Positions 1 to 12,187 of a DNA stretch of 64,000 nt are shown one piece after another. The notes below the pieces were generated by a model that worked only from the letters and a program-made list of their open reading frames with translations, ran no database searches and had not been told where the DNA came from. A program made the position numbers and the translations under genes. How positions within the stretch are numbered: the first letter of the stretch is position 1; each line of letters opens with the position of its first letter. Origin of the DNA: Welwitschia mirabilis (Eukaryota; Gnetophyta; Gnetopsida; Welwitschiales); the NCBI GenBank assembly GCA_051453625.1, contig JBOZIK010000001.1, positions 268,527,627 through 268,591,626 on the forward strand, written 5' to 3'.

Positions 1-126
1 GAAAAATTAATTACCAAATTTTCTTAAATCTTATAGTATGTAGTTAGGTTCTCTTAAACTCTTTATGTACATTGATTCCCAGGGGTGAATCAGTCTAAGT
101 GGGGTAAGATGGCATATCCCATATTT
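1..126. other. Left flank of element A1
   Basis: No gene is visible. The last 24 or so bases before the A1 element (gtaag..catatcccatattt) resemble the sequence just beyond the right end of A1 (gtaag..catattccatatta near 12186-12209). This may be an imperfect flank duplication. Confidence 0.4.
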
Positions 127-778
127 TGTAAACCTTAATTACTCAGATATTAAGTATATTAATATTTTGATCAAATGTTAAGTTACTCTTCTTTAAAGAC
201 CTGATCAAAATAAGATAGTACTTTAAATTAACCTTATTTTGTAATTTTCATAAGTCATCATGAAAACAATAATAATTATGTTAAAATTTTTTTATCATAA
301 AATATACTCAATTATTTAAAATTAGATAAACTCATTATCTAAAGAATTAAAATCACATGATAAAACTAATAAATTAAAAATTTCGAGAATATGTAATAAT
401 ATATTTTATATCTTATTTAGTCATTTAAATCCTTGGTAAATGTGATAAGTGTACTATATTATGAATAAACATTTTTATCTTTATGTTACATGATTGATAG
501 ATTTTAAGCATTATGAAATAAATGAGCATGTGAATAAGCACATGTACTCTTACCTAAAACCAATAATGATAAATGAATAGATTTACTCTACCATGACTTT
601 TATCTTCTTGAAATATGTAAGGGCACTTGGTTCATAGCATACTTATTGTTTTATTCATTAGAATTGAAGAGTTTATCTCATTATGCTATATAACAATTTT
701 GAGATATATGCATTTATTCTTTTGATGCATGACTTGGATGAATTAAATTTACTTATAAGCATATGAAGGATTAAGAAG

Positions 779-946
779 TGCTAGGACTAAGTAGATACTG
801 TGGTCTTATATCTTGAAATACATGAAAATCCTAATGGTGTAATTGGCTATTTAAGTAAGTTATTTTTTGAATAATAAAAAGAAATAAAATTTCACTTTTA
901 GAAAATCTTGTGCCTCTCCATTTTTTGGCATTCTTGTTTCTAGGCA
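779..946 (+). repeat. Copia-1 5' LTR
   Basis: This 168-bp repeat starts TGCTAGGACTAAG and ends CTAGGCA, so its ends are short inverted repeats. It matches 9039-9204 across landmarks such as TGAATAATAAAAAGAAATA. AATAAA-type sequence lies in the second half, as expected for the LTR polyadenylation region. The short LTR is typical of some Copia lineages. Confidence 0.85.
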
Positions 947-948
947 AT

Positions 949-960
949 TGGTATCAGAGC
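949..960 (+). other. Copia-1 primer-binding site
   Basis: The sequence TGGTATCAGAGC lies two bases after the 5' LTR. It is the standard plant Copia priming site, complementary to the 3' end of initiator tRNA-Met. It is unmutated here. Confidence 0.9.
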
Positions 961-2519
961 TTTGGAAGAGATCCTATAGAGCTTCTAGGCTAGAGTTTTT
1001 AAAGTTCCTTGGTAACTTGTTAAGCACTTGTGCTTATTGTTGCCTCTTGAACCTCTTGCATGCCTTTGCATGTTCTTTCTTAGCTTTATTCTTATAATTT
1101 ATAGTTTATTTTGCAAATTTTTATTTTTCCATGAGATTTTCAAAGCTTTCATCTTTGATTAACTAGTTACATATCATTTTCTACTAGTTTTACTCCTTAT
1201 GATTAGCCTCTAGTCTTTTCTACTCCTCTATTGCTTGCTTTTGTATCTATTTGGTATTATTGCTTAATTTCTCTTCTGTTTCTTGCTCTACCATCTATTT
1301 CAATAGCAGCATTCACCTCGGTTTTCACTAGTGTAGTTCTTCTATGCCTACATCCATCGGACTTATGTGCCCATGCTTTGTCTTTGGGTCTCTGCCATTT
1401 GCCTTTGCTCCTATAGATCTTCTTTGTTGATTTCTTGTGTGCTAATCTTTGCATGCTATCTCTCTGCGCTGAATTCATTTTTAACTACCAAGAACTTCTC
1501 TTGTCTTTTCCTCCATCTGTGACATCTATTATGCATCTGTGATTAGTTCTTACCTATACTCCTAGTTTTTGCTATCTCTTGTGGGCATATTCTCAAGTTT
1601 CATAGTGTTTCCTGCAATCCTGAATCTACTCTGCATGATGTATGTCACTGTTTTGATCCTCTCTTTACTAACATTCTCTCCATCCATGATTAATGAGCTT
1701 TTTGCTTCTCTTTACCTACTCTTTTATTTGTATCTGCACTCATTAGTTTTCATTTCTCACTACTTTCCTAGCTTTATGTTTTGTTGTCTTTGCTTGCTGA
1801 TTGGCCTGCATGCCTATGTAACCACCTTCATGCCTAGTTCACCATGCCTTGTTATTTTTATGGGCATTTGCTCCCTACAATTTCTACCTCCTTGTGCCTA
1901 TGCCTTTATTGCTTTCTGCACCCTATGCATTCTGCTCTATCAGAAGGTTGGGAGTTCGTTTCCTAGCCCTATAAAATAGATTTTTTCTTTTCAAACAAAT
2001 TTGTGTTGTCTTTTTTCTTGTTTATATGAACATGTAATTTAGTTGAGATATTGGTTAGCCATTATCGTCTTTCACGCACATGTAGTTTACCTAGCTATTT
2101 CTTAGCCATTAGCCCTATTTTATGCATATTAGCAGTTTAGCTTTTTTTTTTAAACTATTCTTAGCTATTTTTTAATTTGTTTGATTTTTTTAGCCTTTTT
2201 TTAAATTTGTAAGGGAATTTTTTTTACACCTTAATCTTATTTTTTTCCACCAAGTTGAGTTTGGGATGTGAAGTAAGATCCACTTGATTTGATTTTTCTC
2301 TTACTTATACTAATTTTTGTGATGTGGATAGATTGAGCTAGGTTTGAAATGTTGAGCAAGATTCACTTAGCTTAACTATACCAAATTAAACCTTGTCCTT
2401 GTGTGTTTTTTGGTGTTTTCTTTTTATTTTTTCCTTTCTCACACTAAAATTTTAATTTTCTATGATTAAGGTTAAAATTGAAAATTACTTTCACCCATAA
2501 ACACATTATGTTTCACACT

Positions 2520-2828
2520 AGCAATAAGTTTGAGTTGATGGCAGGAAGGGGGAGCCTTATGTAGACAAAGATCTGTGTCAGGCTACATTGCCCTTTGAGC
2601 TTCTTATGTAGTCTTAACTACCTTAACTATGAAGTTAAGGCCATCTAGAGAGCCATGTCTCTCTTAAGCGAAAACATCCTTAGTTCCTTAAGATTTAGAT
2701 TCCCTTGTATAGCAATAAGTTTTGGTTGATGGTGTGCATGGGGATCCTTCTATAGATAGAGATCTGTGTTAGGCTACATTTCCCTTTGAGCTTATTATGT
2801 AGTCTTAACTACCTTAACTATGGAGTTT
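2520..2828. repeat. Tandem 191-bp repeat, cut by a gap
   Basis: The motif agcaataagttt...ggctacatt.ccctttgagc...taactaccttaactatg occurs from 2520 and again from 2711, a period of 191 bp. The second copy runs into a 100-N gap (2829-2928), so further copies may be collapsed there. Confidence 0.75.
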
Positions 2829-4112
2829 NNNNNNNNNNNNNNNNNNNNNNNNNNNNNNNNNNNNNNNNNNNNNNNNNNNNNNNNNNNNNNNNNNNNNNNN
2901 NNNNNNNNNNNNNNNNNNNNNNNNNNNNTTTTAATAATTATAACTTTATGGCACATTTATCTTTCTTATATTGTTGCATTCACCTCCTTTATTATGTCTT
3001 AATTTATCATGATTCTTAGTCATTTTTCATCTCTCAGACTTTCTACTACTTTTCTTAAACCTCTATGATATTCTCTAAGCTTAACTAGTCCTACTAATAT
3101 TTCCAATTTTTCTAATCTTTTAGGAGATTCTATCATTCTATTTGTTGTCTAGACGACTAGATAGATTACACACTGATATTTTTGAATAATTATCATTCTC
3201 ATGTTTTATCTTTTTCAAACTAAATATAACCCTACTTTTCATCCATAGAATATTGTTCCCATCCTACTTGTATTGCTTATTTCTACTTAAACTTGCATAT
3301 TAATCTTTTTAATCTTAACTTAACTATAATACGTGATGTATTAATTCATCTATGAAGGGTAGGACATATATTTTAAGATATTTTGAACACTTTTTGAACT
3401 TTTAAGAGTCATTTTTCCATTTTTATAAGCCACATCTATAGTTTACTAATTTGATTTACAATATCTACTATTTTAGTAATATACATTATGGATATTATTT
3501 ATTAAATCATGTATTTAATAGCAAAATACTTGAAGCATGGTTTATTTGTAGGAATAATCAAATAATTCATGAGACTATGGATGAAGGAAATAATGTTATG
3601 ATTGATTATTTTTAATATATTTTCCTTTTAAATTATGCTTAAAAAATCAATTTTAATCCATGAATATCCTTTTTGAGTTATTACTTTTTTTGGATATATA
3701 TGCATATAATTTAGTAAGTTATCATGATCATATATTTTAATGATAATTTATGTTATGACATCCAATTTTTATCTTCTCGATGTGATAAATGTTTTAACTG
3801 AGTGGTAATGTATAGGTAAGTGTTTTGATCTTATTTTTTGATGAGTATGATTACAGGTAATTAATTGTATAGATTAGTTTTTAAGTGTCAGTTGTTCCCA
3901 TAATTATCTCGATGATAGTCTATACAAAACTATGGTCATTTCATCTTTCAAGATAAAACATTTCAATTTATTTAATTTTATGATTTACTACTACATACTA
4001 AGATCTATGAACTTGAGTTACATATTCCTAAGTAGTGCTTTATCTTAGTTAATTTGGTTTGCAATTATAGTTATTCACTAACTTTATCAGGGAATGACAA
4101 GGATAAGTGAAG

Positions 4113-5376
4113 GGCTATGTTGCGATGCCAAATTATATGTTTATGATGGGATATTTTAAGTAATTTTGTAGGACATTTAAATAGGCTTAAGTACAAAACA
4201 ATGATTATTAAGAGTCACGGAGAAAATCATAGAAATGCACAAATACTAGCACTTTTAAAGGAATTTAAGACTAATTTTAATACTTCATATTTTGAGGAGA
4301 AATTAATGATTTTCAAGGCCAATTTAACTTGATAAATAACTTTAAGAAAGTTGTCGTCCCATCCATTATCTAAATGACAAACAAGAACAACATCACTTGC
4401 AAACTGACTAGGTTGCTAATTGGATTTACATGAAGGATGTTGACTGGGCCAACATGAAGGATAAATATAGAACTCTGTTGATGTGGCATGGTCCCCATCA
4501 TCATTTAGATGACCACTAGAATAACTATCTAATTTTAGTTAATGTACCAACTTCACCAAACTTCTGTAGTGTGTCATACACCTTCTTGCATGTTTTTTGA
4601 ATTTTTCATGTTTTTGTTAGATTTGCTATTATTAGAGTGCATTATTGTTGTAAATACTACCTTTTTTCTTGGCTTCGATCATCTTCATTTTCACTGAAAA
4701 TTCTTGTAATAGGAGATAAAAGGACTAGAGGTCCATCCATTATTATTGCAGAGAGACATCTTCCTTGGAGTTGAGCTGTGTATCCTTCATTGAGGTATTG
4801 CTACTTTGTAACATAGATTTTGGTTTATTTCTAATCTAAACTCTGATTTTCTTTTATATCTTTTATTTTGTGCATGTTTCTTATGGTTTATGTTGCTTTA
4901 GATTTTGTGACAACTTATTTAGTGATATAGATCATGATGGTAACCTTTATTAAGGTTGATATTATTAGTTTAGCTACATTGTATTTTCTTTCCTAGGTTA
5001 ACTTACATTGTTTTCATATTCTGTTTGACATACCTAATAGCTTAGATTAATCTTGATCTGGTGGTGGCTTTTCTTGATTGATCTAGATTATACAGGATCA
5101 ATCTTCATGACAAGTTAATTTTTGTAATCAAATGGAAGTTGCATTTAGTATAGTCTTGCATTTTATTTTCATAAGTGTATTTACATTGTTATTTCTAAAT
5201 TATTATTTTATTCTACTCTAAAGATACATAGTTTTTCATTTTTTAAATCAATTCTCTTTCTTCTCGCCTATGCTTTTAATGAGATTATAACACTTAGGTC
5301 ACTCCCTTCTATATTAGTATTTTATGTTGTGTAAAATCTATATATATGTGACTGATAGGATCTTCTTAAGAATGTA
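4113..5376 (+). repeat. Diverged Gypsy LTR (same family as 23.6 and 31.8 kb)
   Basis: It starts GGCTATGTTGC and shares a long ordered series of blocks with the LTRs at 23584 and 31829: the hairpin-like GTCGTCCC..ATGACAAAC block near 4350, the CTTCATTTTCACTGAAAATTC block, the GGAGATAAAAGG block and the closing TGTTGTGTAAAA..TAGGAT block. The sequence before it (from about 4030, with TATCAGGGAATGACAAGG) resembles that preceding 31829. It is the oldest-looking copy of this LTR in the window. Confidence 0.6.
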
Positions 5377-6899
5377 ACATTTTCATGAATACATACTTTA
5401 ATAATTCCCCCTTATAGAGCCTTTTTACTATGTGTTGACTTGCATTTGAGTGATCGTTGTAGCCACTGTGACCTCTTCTCTGATCATCTTCTACAGTCTA
5501 GTTGGAAGTGTTCATATTTATAGTTCACTCATGATCTGAGCCTCTCTAATTTCTTATGACATTCTTCTATTCTACATTTATATCACTTGCCACTGAGTTT
5601 GTAGCCTAATCTCTTCACAATGGACCATTGTATACCCATTTTCATTGATCACGATTACCTTGCCCTCCACTAATCCATGTCTATTTGTAGCTATATCATT
5701 ATGCCATGAGCCACTTGTGAACCCGCCTCCCTTGCTTATCCTGTTGTTGGACCTCATCTTTGCATGTAGTCTTAGTCACCTTCCTTACTTACTACATCTT
5801 AACATGTGTGTATTGTCAATCTCCTCTTGCAAGCCCTTGCCTCACTTGCATAATCGTGTTGTTAGACTTGTTGCTTCTCTATTAGTTGGATTGTGTCTGC
5901 TTACCATGACCACCTGCCTTTTCTTATTGTCCACTGTGTTTTTTTGCTAATGCGCTACCTCCATAGTGGTAGGGTCTACTTGGATTTCATTACCAAGTCA
6001 GTAAGAAGTCATAAGTATAATCCATCTTAAAATTTACTAAGTCTAGTGTATAAGGAGGTCATTAGCATTACATGATACTCTCTCTTAAGGAGAGTGTATA
6101 GCTTAGGTAACTAAAACTAGCCAATGACTTGGAAGCCTCACTAAAGTGATTCATAATTTTTTCCTTTTACTCCCTTAGGAAACAAGGATATCCCCCTTGG
6201 AAAGGATATGATTACTATCCAAATTTGGAAGTAGACCTTAAAATTAAAAAATCTGCATATTCATCATCTAATAATCAAATTAAGCATCCTTGCATTAAAA
6301 TTTATCCTTGCTCATATTAAGAACTCTTTAACAAAATTACCTTACTTATTCTTATGTGTGTAGGCTTTACAGGGTTTTGGAGGGATTTATCCTTCTTGTC
6401 ATACATTGTGGTTTGAATAAAACACTTGAATTTTTAGGATTAATTTTTTCTCATAGTGACTATACCTATTCATCATAACCTCTTTTCTTTTTTTTTTTTC
6501 ATTGTAATTATAACATTGTTCTCCCTTTTCCCTCTTTGATTTTTGACGATTTTTCTTTATGTGTTAGATACATCAAGTTTCTTAGTAGTGGATGTGAGTA
6601 AGATCCCTTTGGAAACCAACTTTACCTCATAACTTATCAACCCTTATCTCTTTCTTTCTTAGTCTTCATTATGATTTTGACATCAAAAGGTAGATTCTAG
6701 ATCCTATCAGAGAGTTTAACACTATTCTTGACTACTAGAATCATATTCACTCTTAAGGTGATCTTGCATGATGATCAAAGTTGAAAGGATTGAAATGAAT
6801 ATTTTATGTCAATAATGTAGATTTATGGTTTTGATGCAAATTTCTTTGAAAAAGAGCATGTTACTTTTTAAGATTCAAATTAATAAAAGGCATGAAAAG

Positions 6900-7770
6900 C
6901 CATTGATTACAAGCTCACAAAAATCATGTGAAAATTAGTGGCTACTACACACAAAACATTGTTTGGTAGAAATAAGTCTTGTTATTCCAACTGTTGTGCT
7001 TTGCAGGAGACCTTTTATGTAAAAAATGATTTTGAGTTAATAAATCTCATTACAAGCATGAACAACCTTTACTGTGAAAGGGGTAAAATGCATTAAGTTA
7101 TAGCTTAGATCATGGATATTAAAAACTAAAGTTGCTAAGATAGATCCAACCTAGATAGTTTGCATAAATTATGTCAACTTGATCTCTTGTTGTTTGGAGG
7201 ATTTCTTTCTTCATAGCTACATTCTATCTCTTCATGAAAGTAACGTCTTCCTAATATAAACTTTAAGATGCTTAATAAGGATCTTATGATTGTAGAAGTT
7301 CAATTTAACTTCTCAAACTCCTCGTTCTCTAATGCAGCTTGCAAAGTTTCTCATGCTCGTGGATCTCCTCCTAAACATAAGCAGTCTTATCACAACTCTC
7401 TTCCATCAAAGACATCATATCATGATAATGGTAAGGCTTCATAAAAAAAACAAAAGAAGTATAATTAAACTCCATCAAATAAGAAGCAAGTTTAGCATAC
7501 TACTACTCTGAACAAAAACAAATATCAATACTCATGATGTGGAAGAAGTAGTTATACCTCAAACTTCTATCAGATACCTTGAGATAAGAATTAAATCTAC
7601 AACCAAGGTAAATGTAGTTATTGAAGAGTCCAAATTCCTTAATAATGATTATCATTATGAGTCAAATGTAGTTTTTAATAATTCTAATTTTATGGATATG
7701 AGTGAACACATACCTTATAATGAAACTTAGATTCTTGACATTAGTGCTAATTGTCACATGACTTATTAGC
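6900..7770 (+). pseudogene. Copia-1 gag and protease-start remnant
   Basis: Frames with stops carry Copia-gag-like text around 7018-7090 (ETFYVKNDF, then LINLITSMNNLY), which corresponds to the helical UBN2-type gag domain. An open stretch at 7539-7730 follows. The reading then continues as ILDISANCHMTY, the decayed equivalent of the Copia protease start W-ILDSGA-HMT. The tryptophan has become a TAG stop and the catalytic D-S-G has become D-I-S. Downstream, at about 7918, SLRLHLLSLSTL matches the usual NLLSVS-type block before integrase. Many stops and frame changes make it non-functional. Confidence 0.6.
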
Positions 7771-8363
7771 ATGATCATTTCAATGACTTTGTCAAAGTTC
7801 TTAGTCAAATTTATTTGAAAAATAAAACTCTAGTTCTAGTGGAAGGCTATGGTTCAGTTACTCTTAACTTGACATTACTCTTTTCATAGACTATTTCTCA
7901 TGTTCTGTTTATTCCTTCTTTGAGGTTGCATCTTCTATCACTTTCTACCTTGATATGAGAAGATCACTCAATCTTTATGATAAAGCACTCAATGGATATG
8001 TTTTATTCCAATAACAAACTAGTTATGCAAGGCTACAAATATGGTAAACTTATTCATCTTTAAGGTTATGTCAAAAAGCATGAGATCGCTTGCGCCACTT
8101 TATAAGCTAAAACCTTAGATGCTCAATGTCCTATGGTTGAGAGGGGAGATGTACTACTAGTCCTACTCTAGTTCCTTCTATTGGTATAACTTTTTTGTAA
8201 CCTTTAGTAATTAAGTAATTTGGTGCTTTAAGAACTCTTAATCATGGTTCCTGTAGCAATTTAGCAAGTTCTCTGGCCAAAGAAGCTGAAACAACCAACA
8301 GGTGACATCATAGTACTTGGTCACAGTCTACTCTCCAAGATGTCCATCACAATGAAAAGGATA

Positions 8364-8620
8364 AAACTAGAACTAGATATGGCTTGCATACAACTTATGA
8401 TAATAATGTTAATAAGATTCATTTAATTTTTAATGGTAAACAAATCTCTTTGAAAGATATTATTTTACATTATCAATGGGTCCAAGACATAAAAGAAGAA
8501 TACCATGCTCTTATAGAAAATGATACATGGGAGTTGGTTCATAAAATTAAGGAACTTATGCAACATGAAGTCATTCAATCAGTATATTATCCAATCCTAG
8601 AATTAATAATTAATACTTAA
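8364..8620 (+). pseudogene. Copia-1 reverse transcriptase, N-terminal fragment
   Basis: The open frame 8384-8620 (78 residues) contains W-V-QDIKEEYHALIENDTWELV, which corresponds to the W-AM-EE--AL--N-TW-LV block at the start of plant Copia RT. The rest of RT, including the YVDD active site, and RNase H are missing. Only about 400 bp remain before the 3' LTR. Integrase is missing between this and the protease piece, so the element has at least two large internal deletions. Confidence 0.7.
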
Positions 8621-8767
8621 AAAAAGATTCTTAGTTAAAAGAAGTTCCAAGATTTCAATTCAAGATTGGATTGATAAACAATGAGTTGAGTTAAACTCAT
8701 TTTACGTTTGTACATCATGGGCTTAACTTGAATCTTGAGTCTCTAATTAAAGTCATATCAAATCATA

Positions 8768-8887
8768 GTACTATGAGATGTGTAGTACAAAATGCGACCT
8801 AGTACTATAGGATGTGTAGTATACATCTTATCCTAGCATTACAAGATATGTAATGCACAAAAATAAGCATTTCTACCATATGTGTAG
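8768..8887 (+). repeat. Three (perhaps four) 34-bp hairpin units
   Basis: Inverted repeats recur at a strict 34-bp period: GTACTA/TAGTAC (8768-8788), GTACTA/TAGTAT (8802-8822) and GCATTAC/GTAATGC (8836-8856). Loops share the core GATGTG or GATATG. A weaker CTAC/GTAG pair follows at 8874-8887. The third stem differs from the first in both arms yet still pairs. The array lies about 150 bp before the Copia-1 polypurine tract. Confidence 0.7.
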
Positions 8888-9026
8888 TAATAAATTAATT
8901 GTTTCTTTTATAAAGTAATTTTCTCACATGGAAACTCCTTTCTATAGGTTTTATTGTAGGTTACATTCCCAAGGTTTTCCCCCAAGTAGTTCGATTTTCC
9001 CTTGAAAAAGAGCATATTTTCACATT

Positions 9027-9037
9027 AAGGGGGAAAA
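9027..9037 (+). other. Copia-1 polypurine tract
   Basis: AAGGGGGAAAA lies immediately before the 3' LTR (one base separates it from the TG). This is the expected plus-strand primer site. Confidence 0.85.
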
Positions 9038-9038
9038 T

Positions 9039-9204
9039 TGCTAAGGTTAAGTATACACTATGGTCCCATGTCTTGAAATGTATGAAAACCCTAATGGTGT
9101 GTTGTGCTATTTAAGCAAGATCTTTCTTGAATAATAAAAAGAAATACAATTTCACTTTTGGGAAATCTTATGTCAATCCATTTTTTGACATTTTTTTCCC
9201 AGCA
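9039..9204 (+). repeat. Copia-1 3' LTR
   Basis: This 166-bp partner of 779-946 starts TGCTAAGGTTAAG and ends CCCAGCA. The two LTRs differ at many positions, many of them transitions, so the insertion is old. Confidence 0.85.
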
Positions 9205-9424
9205 AGAAAAGCTAGCACAAGAAAATGATGCATGTAATTAAACTTAAGAAAATGATGAATGTAATTAAACTTACTAATTAAAACAAGAATATTACTTACC
9301 TTAGTTAGGTGCATGAGTTATAAAAATGATCTATTTTTATACTCTAATGTCACTTATTACTCATCCTAGTTACCAAAGCTAAATTATGTGATCTTGTAAT
9401 CTTAAGGTATATGCCTTTGTTTAT

Positions 9425-9436
9425 CTATATATAGAG
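9425..9436 (+). promoter_or_regulatory. TATA box of A1
   Basis: CTATATATAGAG is followed by GATCCTTTCCTC and a pyrimidine-rich leader. The same arrangement is kept in A2 at 14383. This fits the promoter at the U3/R boundary of a long LTR. Confidence 0.5.
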
Positions 9437-12187
9437 ATCCTTTCCTCTTCCACAAAGAGGAGATACTTTTATTTTTTCATATAAGTGCACTTCCTTCTTT
9501 TCTTTCTCTTATTTTTCATTCTTTTACTTATGAAGCTTGGATCTTAAAATCTTGGATCTAAGAAATTCTTGAGCATTGATCTTTATCAATCTTCAACTAT
9601 CAAGGACTTACTAATCTTTCTAAGTAAGTTCTTTACTCATATTATTCATATGGTCTCTTTTAATATTTTAGTAAAGTGATGTAATACTTATATCAAATCA
9701 TTATTTATGATATATTATAAAATTATGTTTTTCCCTCCCAATGGATCACACTAAGATGTGGGGAGATATGAGGGGACATTTATGCTTAGTAATTAAAGTT
9801 ACTAATGAATGATTATGGCTAAATTACCACTTGGGGATTTACTACATATTTGGATACTTATGTTTATTATGTGTTAATATGCATAATAATATATTTTTTA
9901 TTCTTTATATATTAGGTCCATCTTATTAGGCACAAAGTTTGATCCTCAAAAATCTCTTTTATGCTAGTACTCTTTTATGGTAATAATAAGGCTCATCGTA
10001 TATGCATTTGTTAATTAATTTGATTTTATTTTCTAAATTAATTTATGTTAATACTATTTAGTAAAGCTATAATAAAAATAATTATTTTATTTAGTGTATT
10101 TATTATTTCACTAATGATATAAATTATTTCATAACTAGTTGCAAAAACTTTACCATATTGCTTATAGTCAAAGTTAAATTTCTGAAATAGAGGCATAGGT
10201 TAAGAATACCATAACTTATTAATTAATAGGTATAAAGTAGTAATTTTGTTTATAAGTTTAGGATTATGTTATGATTTTAAAAATGGAAAAACAATAATTT
10301 TTTTGATGTATAATAATTTTCAAAAATTTATATGTTAAAATACATTAGAAAATAAATATAGAAAATAGTGAGCAATTAATTTATGTTTATATGACTACTA
10401 GTTAAGATATCTATAAAACCGAGCATCCTAAATTGGAGGGAATTAAACAAGCATTCTAAAACTCTTAAGTCATTTAAAAATGCAAAGTATTTTGAAAGTT
10501 ATAATCATTTTAGTGTAGCATAGTAAGACTATAATTTTATAAAATTTGCTAGTTTTTAACCTTAAATCATGACCTTAGAAATAATAGTTTTAGAGTTCCA
10601 AGAAAGATTAAGTTATTTTTTAAGATCTTATATGAATTTAGTTTGTGAAAAATTACTATAATTTATTTTTTGCTTCATAGTTAATTAATTATTAAAATTT
10701 TGATTTTGATATCTCCTTGGAGCCCAAAAAATGTTATAATTAATGTTATAAGTTATAGAAAATTTATTAGAGAAAATTTTATAGTAAATTTAAGTATATA
10801 ACATAAGTTTATATTAGTAGCCTTAAGTTACATTACTTAGAAATAATATTTTGTTAAGAAAAACATGTCTTTTAGATTTTTCCTTTATCTTACTTTTAAT
10901 GTGCATGCTTGTAAGGGTTTTTCACATTAGTAGTTAAGTAACATAAATATTCCTTTGTTTATCACTAATTTTCTTGACTTATAATATAGCTATGTGAGTC
11001 TTAGATAAAGAATTAAGTCTTTATAACCATGCTTGAGCTATATTTTCTTTTACTTATCTTCATAGTACCAATTCATAGAGATTATCATATGAGAATGGAA
11101 GAATACTTATAGGATTAGCATAATTCTAGGTATGAATTAATTTTTAAAATTTTATCATTAAGATGTAATTTAATACAATTTTAAATATTTTTATTATTAC
11201 TAAAAAAAGAAAAAATAATATTTCCTTTATTTAGATTTTTATTATTATAATCTTGAATATATAGATGTTCTAGTATGTTTGTTTTTTGTTTAATGATTAT
11301 TTCTATAAAATAAACCTAATAATGATTATTATTATTATTATAATAAATAGGTAAATAATCTATTAAATATCCATATTAGTTAAAACTGTATGCATGAATT
11401 TGTATGGTGTATTCATTGAACAGGACTAAATTAAGATAATCCTAATAATGTTCATCTCCATCCTTGGATTTCATCACCAAGGTAGGTTGGAATGCATTTA
11501 ATAATACCCTTTTGTAAGTGGATTTAATCATCATTTTCCTATCCTACCCATGTATGGACTTACTCTAACTTAATACCTCGAGTCTTGGCATCAATGGATC
11601 ATGTTACACAATCCAAAGATGTTTTAAGGAAGTGGGGGTTATTTATAAACATGCACTTATCTTATGTACTACTCGTCACCTTTATTAGAGGTATATCAAG
11701 GTAAAGTGTAAGCCTATGAAGTTGATCCCAACTATACTTGTATATTTCAGAACCTGAAGTATAACTAACTCATGTCCGAAGGGTGGTTGGATATTGAGTT
11801 ACAATGTCATTAATGGAAGTTGAAACTTTCTATTATCTTGGTTAGGTATTATTCCTAAACTTATCCATGTATGTTTATAACTAGTTTACATATCCTCAAC
11901 TATTTACAAGATATCTTCTATGTGGTAAAAACCTACGAAGAATTATAGGATACAAGCCTATAACATCGCTATTATTTGTAAACTAAAATAACTTAGGAAT
12001 TAATTATAGATAAATGTATAATAATAGTATGATTTGTTTTTTTCAAAATAAAATGCTAATAAAGGAATAAGTAAAATTTAATCATATGTCTAACTCTATT
12101 AGATAATAATGTTAAAGAATAAAGAAAGAGAAAAGAAAAAAGGAAAAATTAGTGCTTAATTAATGTAAGAAAAGATAATGTGTCGTA

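Larger units (their letters stand above)
961..6760. other. Foreign sequence inside Copia-1, between PBS and gag
   Basis: In Copia elements gag normally starts shortly after the PBS, yet recognisable gag appears only near 6.9 kb. The interval is AT-rich. It holds a tandem 191-bp repeat with a gap (2520-2928), a Gypsy-type LTR remnant (4113-5376) and sequence before that LTR resembling the 3' internal region of the 23.6-33.3 kb Gypsy. The ORFs at 1569-1979 and 5645-5950 are pyrimidine-biased frames without family features, and I do not regard them as genes. Confidence 0.55.
779..9204 (+). mobile_element. Copia-1: short-LTR Copia element inserted in A1
   Basis: Two similar terminal repeats of 168 and 166 bp begin TGCTA and end in CA. 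The left repeat is followed by a perfect Copia-type primer-binding site (949-960). The right repeat is preceded by a polypurine tract (9027-9037). Flanking pentamers AGAAG (774-778) and AGAAA (9205-9209) look like a target-site duplication. The sister copy A2 carries the uninterrupted sequence near 14205-14245, which proves an insertion. The coding part is decayed: gag and protease-start pieces at 6.9-7.77 kb, then the RT start at 8.36 kb. Integrase and most of RT/RNase H are gone. About 5.8 kb between the PBS and gag is foreign. Confidence 0.85.
127..12187 (+). mobile_element. A1: long LTR-like element, interrupted by Copia-1
   Basis: A1 aligns along its length with the second copy A2 at 13560-18113, once the Copia-1 insertion (779-9204) is removed. 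Shared landmarks are the start (TGTAAACC here, TGTTAAACC in A2), a segment ending in a CTATATATAGAG box, a pyrimidine-rich leader, and a tail ending near GTGTCGTA (GTGTCACA in A2). Without Copia-1 it is about 3.6 kb and has no recognisable coding region. That fits a very long solo LTR, of the size seen in large non-autonomous retrotransposon derivatives, but an internal domain cannot be excluded. The right boundary is less sure than the left. Confidence 0.6.

Noticed and set aside
1231-1979. Hydrophobic ORFs at 1231-1416 and 1569-1979
   Set aside because: Pyrimidine-rich DNA gives Leu/Phe/Ser-rich frames; no motif, and the position is within element insert DNA.
11310-11345. TTA microsatellite near 11325
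   Set aside because: Short and imperfect in very AT-rich DNA; not informative.
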